From: CAVYGN01 sp964413265
GTDB lineage: Bacteria > Spirochaetota > Brevinematia > Brevinematales > JAOACQ01
DNA: 64,000 nt
Assembly (NCBI GenBank): GCA_964413265.1
Contig: CAYPRX010000013.1
Location: forward strand, 107,095 to 171,094
Reading direction: 5' to 3'
Shown here: positions 9,629 through 17,791 of the stretch, piece by piece
How the letters are laid out: each line of letters begins with the position of its first letter
How positions within the stretch are numbered: position 1 is the stretch's first letter
The notes under the pieces: generated by a model
What the model saw: only the letters and a program-made list of their open reading frames with translations
What the model was told of the DNA's origin: nothing
Databases searched by the model: none
Translations under genes and position numbers: made by a program

Positions 9629-10387
9629 CTACAATTTCCCTATGTAAACTTTAGTATCATATTCTAGGCAGACCCGGCCGTTTTCCTTGTATTTACTGAA
9701 CAATAATTCAAGCTCGATTATCATTTCCACATTGCCGGGTTCACCGGCCGCCGGCAGATAAGATGTCGACATAACCCTTTTTTTTAAGCCTTCCAGGTCC
9801 AGGAACTGGCTGTTTTTTAAGCTGTTGAAATGATAACCTTCATCGCCGAAAAATTCATCAAAAATATTGTCGCCGGTTTCCCAGTGCCTTATACCGGTAT
9901 AATCAAGGGCATATTTCAAAATAAGATTTTCATAATCTATATAAAAAGGCCGCCCTGTTCTTTTTCTTTCATTCCAGACCAGCACGGCATAACCTCCACT
10001 TTTTAATATCCTTTTAAACTCAATCTTAGCCTTATCCCTGTCGAACCAGTGAAAGGCCTGTGCCGCCAATACAATATCGACTGAGCTTCTGTCAAGACCT
10101 GTGCTCTCAGCCCTGCCTTCCAGACTTCTGAAATTGGGGTATGATTTGAATGCTGTTTCGGCAACGGTTCTCATTTCTTTATTAGGTTCAATGCAGAATA
10201 CAGTATTTCCATTTTTTAAAAATATTTCAGCGGAAATTCCCGTACCGGAACCGATATCTGCTATTACAGAGTCTTTTGAAAAGCAGGTTTCGCTTTTCAG
10301 GAGATCAAGCAGAACGGCCGGATAGCCTGGCCTGGATGCGGCGTAATCGATTGCCCGCTTAGAGAAACGCTGGGTATTATCCTGCAT
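9629..10387 (-). CDS. Class I SAM-dependent methyltransferase
   Basis: A 252-residue cytosolic methyltransferase. The N-terminal FSKRAIDYAASRPGYP segment is typical of the UbiE/Methyltransf_11-like family. Motif I is IADIGSGTGISAE, motif II has IEPNKEM, and AAQAFHWFDRDKAKIEF follows motif IV. ATG 10387 was chosen because family similarity starts there and it lies just after the TlpA-like stop codon; upstream ATGs lie inside the previous gene. The substrate cannot be read from the sequence; small-molecule targets such as trans-aconitate or quinone precursors are known for relatives. It is the second gene of the TlpA-methyltransferase-HAD operon. Confidence 0.85.
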   Translation of the reverse strand: MQDNTQRFSKRAIDYAASRPGYPAVLLDLLKSETCFSKDSVIADIGSGTGISAEIFLKNGNTVFCIEPNKEMRTVAETAFKSYPNFRSLEGRAESTGLDRSSVDIVLAAQAFHWFDRDKAKIEFKRILKSGGYAVLVWNERKRTGRPFYIDYENLILKYALDYTGIRHWETGDNIFDEFFGDEGYHFNSLKNSQFLDLEGLKKRVMSTSYLPAAGEPGNVEMIIELELLFSKYKENGRVCLEYDTKVYIGKL

Positions 10388-10400
10388 TTTGAGTCCGGTG

Positions 10401-10904
10401 TTATTTCGGCAGGAATGGCTTGATTTCTGCCTCGTACTGATCAAAATTCATCATGCCGACATATTTTTTAACAAGATTGCCGTTAGTGTCGACAAGAAAA
10501 GAGGTTGGTATAGCCTCTATTCCGCCGTAATTATGAATTATTGTTTTGTCGGCCATAATGACGGGGTAGGTGATGCCATGTTTTTTGGAAAAATCCCTGA
10601 CCCCGTCGATGCCGTTCTGGTCGACGGATATTCCAATTACTGTGAATTTTCCCTTATAAGTATTATGCAGCTTAATCAGATCGGGAATCTCGAGCCTGCA
10701 TGGAGGACACCATGTTGCCCAGAAATTAATGAGGACGACTTTACCAAGGAACTGCTTGAGTGAAACATCAGCTGTCCCGTTTATACTTTTTCCTTCGATT
10801 GCAGGGGCTCCGCCGTTTCCTGAAGTATTGGTTTTACCTGATGCGCAGGCGAAGAAAAGGGATATTAACAAACCTACATAAAATACTCTTATGATATTTT
10901 TCAT
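10401..10904 (-). CDS. TlpA/ResA-like thioredoxin-fold lipoprotein
   Basis: A 167-residue thiol-disulfide oxidoreductase. The N-terminal signal ends in LFFAC, a relaxed lipobox, so Cys20 may be lipidated and the protein membrane-anchored in the periplasm. The thioredoxin fold carries the redox motif WCPPC at 65-69 within INFWATWCPPCRLEIPDL and the cis-Pro region AIPTSFLVD. Proteins of this AhpC/TSA-Redoxin type reduce disulfides in exported proteins or apocytochromes. No cytochrome biogenesis genes are seen nearby, so its partner is unknown. It is the first gene of the operon, and a near-perfect promoter lies upstream. Confidence 0.9.
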   Translation of the reverse strand: MKNIIRVFYVGLLISLFFACASGKTNTSGNGGAPAIEGKSINGTADVSLKQFLGKVVLINFWATWCPPCRLEIPDLIKLHNTYKGKFTVIGISVDQNGIDGVRDFSKKHGITYPVIMADKTIIHNYGGIEAIPTSFLVDTNGNLVKKYVGMMNFDQYEAEIKPFLPK

Positions 10905-10946
10905 AAAACCTCTTTGATCATGTTTAAAACAGATTCATTGAAGCAA

Positions 10947-10975
10947 ATTATATAGGGTGCAAAACTAGTTGTCAA
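10947..10975 (-). promoter_or_regulatory. Consensus sigma70 promoter for the TlpA-like operon
   Basis: On the minus strand TTGACA (10975-10970), a 17-base spacer and TATAAT (10952-10947) match the consensus at all 12 positions. The ATG at 10904 is 43 bases downstream of the -10 box. Confidence 0.75.
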
Positions 10976-11104
10976 TAATAGAATATCTAAGTGTTTTTTT
11001 GGATTCAAAATTAGATTGAGCCAGCAATATATGATGGAAAATTGCGAATAAAAAACAAATACTTTAATCTAAATACTGACCTGACGATGGACGCGAGGTA
11101 CAAT

Positions 11105-12394
11105 ATGAAAAGGCTGTCTTACATTGAATTAAAAGATTATAAGAGAAGCATGAATGAAATTCCTCAGAAATATTTTGATGCAGTTTCTGAGATAATCCGA
11201 AATGTCAGGGAAAAAGGGGATATAGCCCTTATTGATTACGCTTCGAAATTCGACGGAACGGATGCTAGCAGCTATTCAATAAGTGCTACAGGCGAGGAAA
11301 TTGAGCTGGCCGTAAAAGAAACAAGGGAAAAATATGCCGGAATCTTTTCATATTTTATGAATGCAGCGGCTAATATCCGGGAATTCCATAAAAAGGAGAG
11401 AGATGCCGGATTTTCTTACATAAAAAATGGCTCTCTCTACGGTCAGAAAGTCAGCCCTATAGACAGAGCAGGTCTTTATGTGCCGGGAGGAAGAGCTTTC
11501 TATCCTTCGACTGTACTGATGAATGTAATCCCTGCGAAGATAGCTGGAGTGCCTGAAATCTTCATTGCGACACCCCCGGGAAGAGACGGACGCATTAAAA
11601 ATGCTCTGGCTGTGGCTTTAGCAGCTGAACTTGGTGTGACAGGAATATTTAAAACAGGGGGGGCGCAGGCCATTGCGGCCTTGGCATATGGAACACAGAC
11701 CATTCCATCTGTGTCGAAAATAGTGGGGCCTGGGAATATCTATGTGGCAGCCGCAAAGCTACTCGTCGCAGGCAATGTCGGCATAGATTCGATCGCCGGA
11801 CCAACTGAGGTCGTTATTTTTGCGGATGAAACTGCCAATCCAAAGTGGGCTGCAGTCGATATGTGCGCCCAGGCTGAACATACCGGGGATAATACTGTGA
11901 TTCTCATTTCAGATTCTGAAAAGTTTATCAATGAAGCTGAAAGGGCTCTTGATAAAATTCTGCCATCGCTTAAAAGGAGGGATATGATTGAGAAATCACT
12001 TGAAAGCAGAGCTTTTGCAGTAGCGGTACAGAATTATAAGGAAGGTTTTGAAATTATAAATCGCATTGCCCCCGAACATGTTGAAGTTATGATCAGGATG
12101 GATGCAAAAGAAATTATCTCAAATATCCGGAATGCCGGTGCTTTATTTATAGGTAACTGGACCCCTGTTTCTTCGGGGGATTACTATGCGGGTCCCAACC
12201 ATGTCATCCCGACCAACGGTACAGCGGTTTTCTCTTCACCTCTAGGGGTTTATGATTTTGTAAAGAGGACGAGCTATCTTTCTCTCACAAGGGAATATAT
12301 CATGGCAAACGGCAAGGAAATAAGCTCGATGGCCCAGTTCGAGGAACTTGATGCCCATGCGGCGTCGATCAATACGAGAATAGAATCCGAATAG
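11105..12394 (+). CDS. hisD: Histidinol dehydrogenase
   Basis: A 429-residue enzyme that oxidises L-histidinol to L-histidine in two NAD-dependent steps, the last step of histidine synthesis. The zinc and catalytic residues are visible in CAQAEHTGDNT and in YYAGPNHVIPTNG; GPGNIYVAAAK and AGPTEVV are family signatures. ATG 11105 is preferred because GAGGT lies 5-6 bases upstream and the family N-terminus begins near it; the frame is also open upstream to a TTG at 11042. No other his genes are nearby, so the pathway must be scattered or the gene separately regulated. Confidence 0.95.
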   Translation: MKRLSYIELKDYKRSMNEIPQKYFDAVSEIIRNVREKGDIALIDYASKFDGTDASSYSISATGEEIELAVKETREKYAGIFSYFMNAAANIREFHKKERDAGFSYIKNGSLYGQKVSPIDRAGLYVPGGRAFYPSTVLMNVIPAKIAGVPEIFIATPPGRDGRIKNALAVALAAELGVTGIFKTGGAQAIAALAYGTQTIPSVSKIVGPGNIYVAAAKLLVAGNVGIDSIAGPTEVVIFADETANPKWAAVDMCAQAEHTGDNTVILISDSEKFINEAERALDKILPSLKRRDMIEKSLESRAFAVAVQNYKEGFEIINRIAPEHVEVMIRMDAKEIISNIRNAGALFIGNWTPVSSGDYYAGPNHVIPTNGTAVFSSPLGVYDFVKRTSYLSLTREYIMANGKEISSMAQFEELDAHAASINTRIESE

Positions 12395-12427
12395 ATTATT
12401 CCTGTCAAATTATATAACAATAATAAA

Positions 12428-12456
12428 TTGACAAGCATCGTTTTTCATTTTAAAAT
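12428..12456 (+). promoter_or_regulatory. Sigma70-type promoter for the small ORF at 12504
   Basis: TTGACA (12428-12433), a 17-base spacer and TAAAAT (12451-12456). The ATG at 12504 lies 48 bases downstream. Confidence 0.65.
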
Positions 12457-12503
12457 TAGAGCCTATGCTCGTTAATCCGGTATATGATACATAAGGAGGA
12501 ATT

Positions 12504-12704
12504 ATGTTTAGGAAGATTACCGGTTTTGCAAAATCATGCGAGGAGGCTTTGCTTGAAAAGGAGTACTTGGCTTTAAGGCATGAAGTTCTCAAATATACCG
12601 ATCCGTTAACACTTGACAGGCTTATATTGGAAAAGTTCAAAGAAGTATATAAATCTATAACTAATGGCAAGATAATTAAGGATAAAAAAAAACAAATTAA
12701 ATAG
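12504..12704 (+). CDS. Small hypothetical protein, 66 residues
   Basis: A short, charged, probably helical protein (residues 10-55) with a very basic C-terminus (KIIKDKKKQIK). I do not recognise it. It has a near-consensus promoter 48 bases upstream and a strong TAAGGAGGAATT ribosome-binding site directly before the ATG, so translation is likely. No signal peptide or membrane segment is seen. It sits between hisD and icd and could be transcribed on its own. Confidence 0.7.
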   Translation: MFRKITGFAKSCEEALLEKEYLALRHEVLKYTDPLTLDRLILEKFKEVYKSITNGKIIKDKKKQIK

Positions 12705-12805
12705 GCGCATTCAGTTTTTTCTGAACATCGTTTCCAGCTGTCAAAATTGCATTTTACCCGCTTTATTATTAAAATAGGAAATAACCTTTTTCTTCAGAGG
12801 TATTT

Positions 12806-14035
12806 ATGAATTATAAGCATATCAAGCTCCCCGCAGGCGGGCAAAAGATATCAATACAGAACGGATCTTTATACATACCGGACAATCCAATAATTCCATT
12901 TATTGAGGGTGACGGTACCGGACCGGATATCTGGAGAGCATCACGTGATGTTTTTGACGGTGCTGTCAGAAAGGCATACAAGGGAAAGAGAGAGATTTTC
13001 TGGATGGAGATTTTCGCAGGAGAAAAGGCGGAATTACTTTATGGTAATCATCTTCCGGATGAGACACTGGAAGCCATAAAAGAATATTTTATCGCAATCA
13101 AGGGGCCGCTTACTACACCTGTAGGCGGAGGGTTCAGGAGCCTTAACGTGACTCTCAGGCAGCTCCTCGATCTTTATGCATGCATCAGGCCAGTCAAATT
13201 TTATAGAGGCACCCCCTCACCGGTTAAAAATCCCGGAGAGGTAGACATGATAATTTTCAGGGAAAATACCGAAGACGTTTACAGCGGCATCGAGTGGCAG
13301 ATGGGATCGGCTGAGGCCGCGGCCGTAATTGACTTTTTAAAAAATACAATGAAAAAGGAGGTCAGGGAAGATTCAGGAGTAGGAGTAAAAACGATCAGCG
13401 AATTCTGCAGCAAGCGTATTGCAAGAAAAGCGCTGGAGTATGCGGTCAGGAACAGGAGAAAAAGCGTAACAATAGTCCACAAGGGAAATATTATGAAATA
13501 TACAGAGGGAGCTTTCAAAAATTGGGTTTATGAAGTTGCAATCGGGGAATTCAGGAACAATGTTATACTCGAATCGGAAATATCAGGCCGGAACGGCAAA
13601 GATAAAATTATTGTGAAGGACAGGATAGCCGACAGTATGTTTCAGCAGGTTCTTTTAAGACCTTTGGAGTATGATGTGATTGTAACAACGAATCTGAACG
13701 GCGATTATCTTTCCGACTCGATCGCAGCTCAGGTCGGAGGTCTGGGAATGGCCCCTGGATCGAATATCGGTGAATACCATGCAGTTTTTGAGGCTACACA
13801 TGGTACAGCACCCAAGTACGCAAACCTGGATAAGGTCAACCCCAGTTCTGTTATCCTTTCAGGTGCTATGATGCTTGAATATATGGGATGGAATGAAGCA
13901 GGAGGGCTTATAAAAAATGCAATTGAAAAGACAATTATGGCAGGAACTGTAACTTTCGATTTGGCCAGGCAGATAGAAGGTTCGAGGGGGTTAAAAACCA
14001 GCGAATTCGCGAAAGAGATCCTGAAAAACATGTAA
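12806..14035 (+). CDS. icd: Isocitrate dehydrogenase (NADP-type)
   Basis: A 409-residue decarboxylating dehydrogenase converting isocitrate to 2-oxoglutarate. It shows IPFIEGDGTGPDIW at the N-terminus, the substrate-binding GGFRSLNVTLRQ, RENTEDVYSGIEW, and HGTAPKYANLDKVNP near the C-terminus. The Lys-Tyr pair in APKYA is the NADP-specificity determinant known from E. coli Icd. It is the homodimeric short form. CAGAGG precedes the ATG. It lies 38 bases upstream of the FliG-like gene, perhaps cotranscribed. It supplies 2-oxoglutarate for glutamate synthesis; no other TCA-cycle gene is in the window. Confidence 0.95.
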   Translation: MNYKHIKLPAGGQKISIQNGSLYIPDNPIIPFIEGDGTGPDIWRASRDVFDGAVRKAYKGKREIFWMEIFAGEKAELLYGNHLPDETLEAIKEYFIAIKGPLTTPVGGGFRSLNVTLRQLLDLYACIRPVKFYRGTPSPVKNPGEVDMIIFRENTEDVYSGIEWQMGSAEAAAVIDFLKNTMKKEVREDSGVGVKTISEFCSKRIARKALEYAVRNRRKSVTIVHKGNIMKYTEGAFKNWVYEVAIGEFRNNVILESEISGRNGKDKIIVKDRIADSMFQQVLLRPLEYDVIVTTNLNGDYLSDSIAAQVGGLGMAPGSNIGEYHAVFEATHGTAPKYANLDKVNPSSVILSGAMMLEYMGWNEAGGLIKNAIEKTIMAGTVTFDLARQIEGSRGLKTSEFAKEILKNM

Positions 14036-14072
14036 GTTTGATATTAAAAGCCATCTTAAATAATATAAAACT

Positions 14073-15467
14073 ATGATAGCGAATCTTTTTTTTAACAAAA
14101 ACTTCAGCACAGCGGGACATAAAATTATTTCGAACATACCTCCCGGCAATATTGATCATGCGATTAGGATTTTCTGTAAACAGGATTCAATAGACAGCGG
14201 CGCAACGCTAAGACTGACAAGCAGTTCTGTTGTAAACCTTGAATCACTGCAAGTACTCCTGACGGGGGAAATTGAAAACTATAAGATTCTGACACTTATC
14301 AGCGGTAAAAAGGTTTTCCTTCAGTTGAAACCGTCATCTTCCGGCGAAGCAGGCAATAAGTTCCTCGATCTTCAGTTTGAATATTTAAGACAGGTATCAT
14401 TTTCCGGTTCACTTTATCTGTCTGAAAAGAATTTAAAGCATGTGTTCAAAATACTTGGACATCCCATAGATGATCTTGATGATTTTATTGATGAAAACCA
14501 TATCCAAGCTCTTGAAAAGATCATCTACAGGAAAATCTCCGGGCCTCCTCCAAATTTCTCTGATTCGATCTTACTTGTGCCGGACAGGGACCTTCAGATG
14601 CTGCTGAACAATATCCTGCATAAGAACATTGCTTCAGCCGATATGCTCGCCTCATATATATATGGCCTGGGAGACGGAGGTCAGATACTATTGGACAATC
14701 TTTCTAAGTCTGTAAGAGCTTATGTTATGGGAAAAATAAAATTAGCCCGTTTAAAGTCTACATACCGCTGGGCAGAAGAAGTCAAGTATATTATTCATAG
14801 AAATTTATACACCGCCGCAAAGGAGCTTGAAATCAGCATAAAAGGGCTGGAAGCTCTGGATTTTATATCAAGGAGCTTCGAGATAAATGTTGCAAAACAC
14901 CTGCTTCAGGTAAAAAGCGTCTCGGAATGGCTATCAGATTTTGACAGGGAATCCCGTATTCAAACAATACTTTCGGAAATAAGAAGAAAAGTCCTCACAG
15001 AGGCGCTGACGTTCGAAGAATGGGAGAATGTTTCAGGCATCTTTAAAAAATATATTTCTAAGGAAGGGGTGGAACTTTTAAGAGAGGACGTTGAGTTCTC
15101 AAGGTCAGTTCCTCAGGAAAAAAGGTTCCTTTCACTGGCGAAATTTTACAGAAAAGTTAAAGATATAACATATACACCACTTGTCGGAGAGATGGATTTC
15201 GAGAAAGAAGTAATGGGGAAAATATCCGGAGGGGGTGAAGTTGATCTCATTGTAGATGAAATCGGTTTTGCGAAAGCGGTTTTTGCTCTGAAAAATATGC
15301 CGCCTGGATGGGTAAACTCAATATTGTCGGGTCCTCTTCTGAACATTTATGAGGATGTACTGGAGAGAAAGATGAAAATAAATAAATATGAGGATTACCG
15401 TATAGCAGAATGCAGGAGGGAATTTCTCAAGACCCTCCTCATCCTCTGTGATGAGGATAAAATCTGA
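14073..15467 (+). CDS. Uncharacterised helical protein with faint FliG-like segments
   Basis: A 464-residue cytosolic-looking protein with no signal or membrane segments. I cannot assign it to a family with certainty. Residues about 168-225 (DRDLQMLLNNILHKN, followed by LDNLSKSVRAYVMGKI) follow the pattern of the FliG middle/C-terminal domains, and residues near 380-400 (AKAVFALKNMPPGWVNSIL) resemble the FliG 'FAL.NMPP' style helical repeat. The first 150 residues are beta-rich and unlike FliG. No other flagellar gene is nearby. The start has no strong ribosome-binding site. It follows icd by 38 bases. It might be a switch-like scaffold or only share an armadillo-like helical repeat. Confidence 0.75.
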   Translation: MIANLFFNKNFSTAGHKIISNIPPGNIDHAIRIFCKQDSIDSGATLRLTSSSVVNLESLQVLLTGEIENYKILTLISGKKVFLQLKPSSSGEAGNKFLDLQFEYLRQVSFSGSLYLSEKNLKHVFKILGHPIDDLDDFIDENHIQALEKIIYRKISGPPPNFSDSILLVPDRDLQMLLNNILHKNIASADMLASYIYGLGDGGQILLDNLSKSVRAYVMGKIKLARLKSTYRWAEEVKYIIHRNLYTAAKELEISIKGLEALDFISRSFEINVAKHLLQVKSVSEWLSDFDRESRIQTILSEIRRKVLTEALTFEEWENVSGIFKKYISKEGVELLREDVEFSRSVPQEKRFLSLAKFYRKVKDITYTPLVGEMDFEKEVMGKISGGGEVDLIVDEIGFAKAVFALKNMPPGWVNSILSGPLLNIYEDVLERKMKINKYEDYRIAECRREFLKTLLILCDEDKI

Positions 15468-15493
15468 AGAAAAATTTCCGTACCCCGTAACAC

Positions 15494-15522
15494 TTGACGT
15501 TTTTTGTTTTTTTTATTAAATT
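15494..15522 (+). promoter_or_regulatory. Probable promoter for groES
   Basis: TTGACG (15494-15499), a 17-base T-rich spacer and TAAATT (15517-15522), 33 bases before the groES ATG. No CIRCE inverted repeat (TTAGCACTC/GAGTGCTAA) is present, so HrcA control is not indicated. Confidence 0.45.
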
Positions 15523-15554
15523 ATTCTTTAAAATAAAAAAAATTGGAGGAAATA

Positions 15555-15848
15555 ATGAAAGTTAAACCTTTGAGTAACAAAGTATTGATCAGGGTAAAAG
15601 AAAGCGAAGAAATAACAAAAGGCGGAATTTATATCCCCCAAACAGCTCAGGAAAAGACACAGGCCGGAATCGTAGAAGCGGTAGGACCGGGAAAGACAAA
15701 CGATAAGGGCGAATTGATACCCGTAGGGGTTAAGCCCAAGGATGAAATTATTTTCGATAAGTATGCAGGAACCCAGATAAAGATCGATGGTTCCGATTTT
15801 CTTATTATATCATCTGATGACATACTTGCAGTGGTAACAGAAAAATAA
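15555..15848 (+). CDS. groES: Co-chaperonin GroES
   Basis: A 97-residue co-chaperonin that caps GroEL. It shows KPLSNKVLIRV, the mobile loop TKGGIYIPQTAQEK, the IVEAVGPGK strand and the C-terminal DDILAVV. ATG 15555 was chosen since GGAGG lies 7 bases upstream; an in-frame TTG at 15543 lies before this site. Unusually, no groEL follows: the gene is monocistronic with its own promoter and a terminator directly after it. groEL must lie elsewhere. Confidence 0.93.
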   Translation: MKVKPLSNKVLIRVKESEEITKGGIYIPQTAQEKTQAGIVEAVGPGKTNDKGELIPVGVKPKDEIIFDKYAGTQIKIDGSDFLIISSDDILAVVTEK

Positions 15849-15870
15849 GAAGTTTGAAAAACCTTATACG

Positions 15871-15899
15871 CCCCGTTCATTAATTGAACGGGGTTTTTT
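15871..15899 (+). terminator. Rho-independent terminator after groES
   Basis: Inverted repeat CCCCGTTCA/TGAACGGGG with a short loop, followed by TTTTTT. It separates groES from the convergent glycosyltransferase gene. Confidence 0.85.
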
Positions 15900-15906
15900 A
15901 TGCATT

Positions 15907-17643
15907 TTACAATTTATCGAAAAGGCTTGAGAGAAAACTTACTCCATAGAGGATCTGCAGATAGACGAGGTATATGAAACCCTTAGGTCCATCTATGAAA
16001 CCAAAAAATAATATCCTTGAGAAAAGCATAAAAAAATAGTATAAGATCAAGGGTACAGCGAAAAGGATATTGTGAAAATAAACCGGGATGACAATTTCAG
16101 CCGATATGAATAGAAGTAATATAATGGATAGGATATAAAAATTGTCTCTGATTCCAGTAAGCCCCAGGGTCCGGTTTTTTCTGAACTGATGGGCCCTTTT
16201 GCGGGAACTTACCCTTATATAATCTATCAGTTCTCCAGGATTCTCGGGAAATTTTTTGTAGAGTATTATATCAGGGCTGTATGTGATCTTTCTGCCATAA
16301 CTCCTGACCTGGCTTCCTAGGCTGTATTCTAATTTTGTTCCGGGATCGCCGCCCAATTTCTCAACACTCAGGCACTCTTTTTTAATGAAAAGGCCGTTAA
16401 GCTGTAGTTCGACTACTTCCTTATAATTCAATGGTTTATAGCGATATGTAAGGTTAAGGTTAAGAAAAAAGCTTGACAGTACGGAAAAGGAAAATATTTC
16501 AAACATAGTATGATCAGGTCTGGGAGTTACATAGCCGCCCGTGCTTCCGACATCAGGCAGTGACAGTATCCTGCCGGCAGAAAAAAGAAATCTCTCATCG
16601 GGAAAACATTCCAGTGTTGAAAATATTATGATATCATCCCTGATCAAATCCTTGTCGTATGCAGTTTTCAGGCGCAAATTGAAATCTTCTTCCGTTGAAC
16701 GGCAGAAGATGAGGCGGGGGTTTTTTACACCCATATCGCTCTTCCCTATCAACACTATCCTGAAATCTTCGTACATTATCTTTAAAAAATGCTCCAGGCA
16801 TTTTTTTTCATATTGATCGTATTTTTCAGGGAAAAGAACAATCGTATACGAATATTTCCTGTTTTCACCCATTGGCCTGTCATAAAAGTTCAGGAAAAAG
16901 TTTCTGAAAAATATAGAAAGGGTATCAACAAGAGTTTTTAGCGCGGTTTCAAGCCCTATATTGCCGAAGCTTTTACGGCTGTACCTTAATTCTATTGGAG
17001 CCGGAACTATCTTTTTCTTTCTTTTAATTAAAATTATCAGAAGTTCAATATCGAAAGCGAATTTTTTTACAAGTACTTTTGGCAAAGACAATTCCAGCGC
17101 TTCTCTCTTAAACAGCTTTATTCCAGTTTGAGAGTCCATAATGGGCAGACCGAATAAAAATTTGATAATAAAATAGTAGGTTAAACTGATGATTTTCCTT
17201 GATAGAGGATAGTCAATCACAGAGTCGGGATGAAGTTTACTTCCTATTACGGCATCGGCGTTCTTCTTTACCATTTCATTAAAAAAATTCGGTACATGCC
17301 ATGGCGAAAGCTCGAGGTCTGAGTCAAGGAAAAGAACATAATCCCCTGTTGAATATTCATAACCTGTTTTAAGAGCCCAGCCTTTTCCGAAATTACTCAT
17401 ATTCCGGACTATACGAACCCTGATGTTTCCGGTAAACTCACCTGCCAATAGTCCGTAAGAATTATCCTTAGAGCCGTCATCGATCAGGATGATCTCAAAT
17501 TCCAGTCCCATATCCTCAAGATCCTTAATTACCTGATAGGTGTTTTTGACGATTATTTTTTCCTCGTTAAGAAAAGGGATGAGGACTGACATTTTTTTGT
17601 TTTTAACTTCTTCAGGAACAGGACGTCTTTCCAATGGATGCAT
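15907..17643 (-). CDS. Glycosyltransferase family 2 protein with tandem GT2 domains and C-terminal membrane segments
   Basis: A 578-residue protein. The N-terminal half is a GT2 domain (MSVLIPFLNEEKIIVKN, IILIDDGSKDNS, VLFLDSDLELSP, DSQTGIKLFKRE), closest in style to dolichyl-phosphate/polyprenyl-phosphate mannosyl- or glucosyltransferases. The second part, residues about 265-480, looks like a degenerate GT2 domain (IVLIGKSDMGV, GSTGGYVTPRPDH, LNGLFIKKECL). Three or four hydrophobic helices close the protein (residues about 500-575). It probably transfers a sugar to a lipid carrier or an envelope glycan at the inner membrane. It is monocistronic, divergent from the GntR regulator, and has its own near-consensus promoter. 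Confidence 0.85.
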   Translation of the reverse strand: MHPLERRPVPEEVKNKKMSVLIPFLNEEKIIVKNTYQVIKDLEDMGLEFEIILIDDGSKDNSYGLLAGEFTGNIRVRIVRNMSNFGKGWALKTGYEYSTGDYVLFLDSDLELSPWHVPNFFNEMVKKNADAVIGSKLHPDSVIDYPLSRKIISLTYYFIIKFLFGLPIMDSQTGIKLFKREALELSLPKVLVKKFAFDIELLIILIKRKKKIVPAPIELRYSRKSFGNIGLETALKTLVDTLSIFFRNFFLNFYDRPMGENRKYSYTIVLFPEKYDQYEKKCLEHFLKIMYEDFRIVLIGKSDMGVKNPRLIFCRSTEEDFNLRLKTAYDKDLIRDDIIIFSTLECFPDERFLFSAGRILSLPDVGSTGGYVTPRPDHTMFEIFSFSVLSSFFLNLNLTYRYKPLNYKEVVELQLNGLFIKKECLSVEKLGGDPGTKLEYSLGSQVRSYGRKITYSPDIILYKKFPENPGELIDYIRVSSRKRAHQFRKNRTLGLTGIRDNFYILSIILLLFISAEIVIPVYFHNILFAVPLILYYFFMLFSRILFFGFIDGPKGFIYLVYLQILYGVSFLSSLFDKL

Positions 17644-17663
17644 AAAAACTCCGTCTTCCCGAC

Positions 17664-17692
17664 ATTATAATTTTAGGCAGAGTGGAAGTCAA
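17664..17692 (-). promoter_or_regulatory. Sigma70-type promoter for the glycosyltransferase
   Basis: On the minus strand TTGACT (17692-17687), a 17-base spacer and TATAAT (17669-17664). The ATG at 17643 is 21 bases downstream of the -10 box. Confidence 0.65.
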
Positions 17693-17719
17693 ATGGAAAT
17701 ATATGGGCCAGAGTTGAAT

Positions 17720-17755
17720 AAATTTGTAAAGTTGTCTTGACAACTTTACAAATTT
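17720..17755. promoter_or_regulatory. Palindromic operator, 17-base arms, in the GntR-trpBA promoter
   Basis: Two perfectly complementary 17-base arms (left arm ends GTAAAGTTGTC, right arm begins GACAACTTTAC) flank a 2-base TT centre. The right half contains the -35 box TTGACA of the regulator's promoter, so a bound dimer would block RNA polymerase. The position and symmetry fit autoregulation by the GntR protein encoded 37 bases downstream. Confidence 0.75.
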
Positions 17756-17765
17756 CATTTATAAT
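17737..17765 (+). promoter_or_regulatory. Consensus sigma70 promoter for GntR-trpB-trpA
   Basis: TTGACA (17737-17742), 17-base spacer, TATAAT (17760-17765): a 12/12 match. It overlaps the palindromic operator. Confidence 0.8.
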
Positions 17766-17791
17766 CTTTCATACTATTCCGGAGGTTTTAC

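Noticed and set aside
10389..10763. 124-codon plus-strand frame
   Set aside because: Lies opposite the TlpA-like gene, which has clear motifs and a promoter; no ribosome-binding site or recognisable protein.
12410..12670. 86-codon minus-strand frame
   Set aside because: Antisense to the small gene at 12504, which has a promoter and ribosome-binding site.
15541..15554. In-frame TTG start for groES, four residues longer
   Set aside because: The TTG lies before the Shine-Dalgarno; the ATG at 15555 is correctly spaced and gives the usual length.
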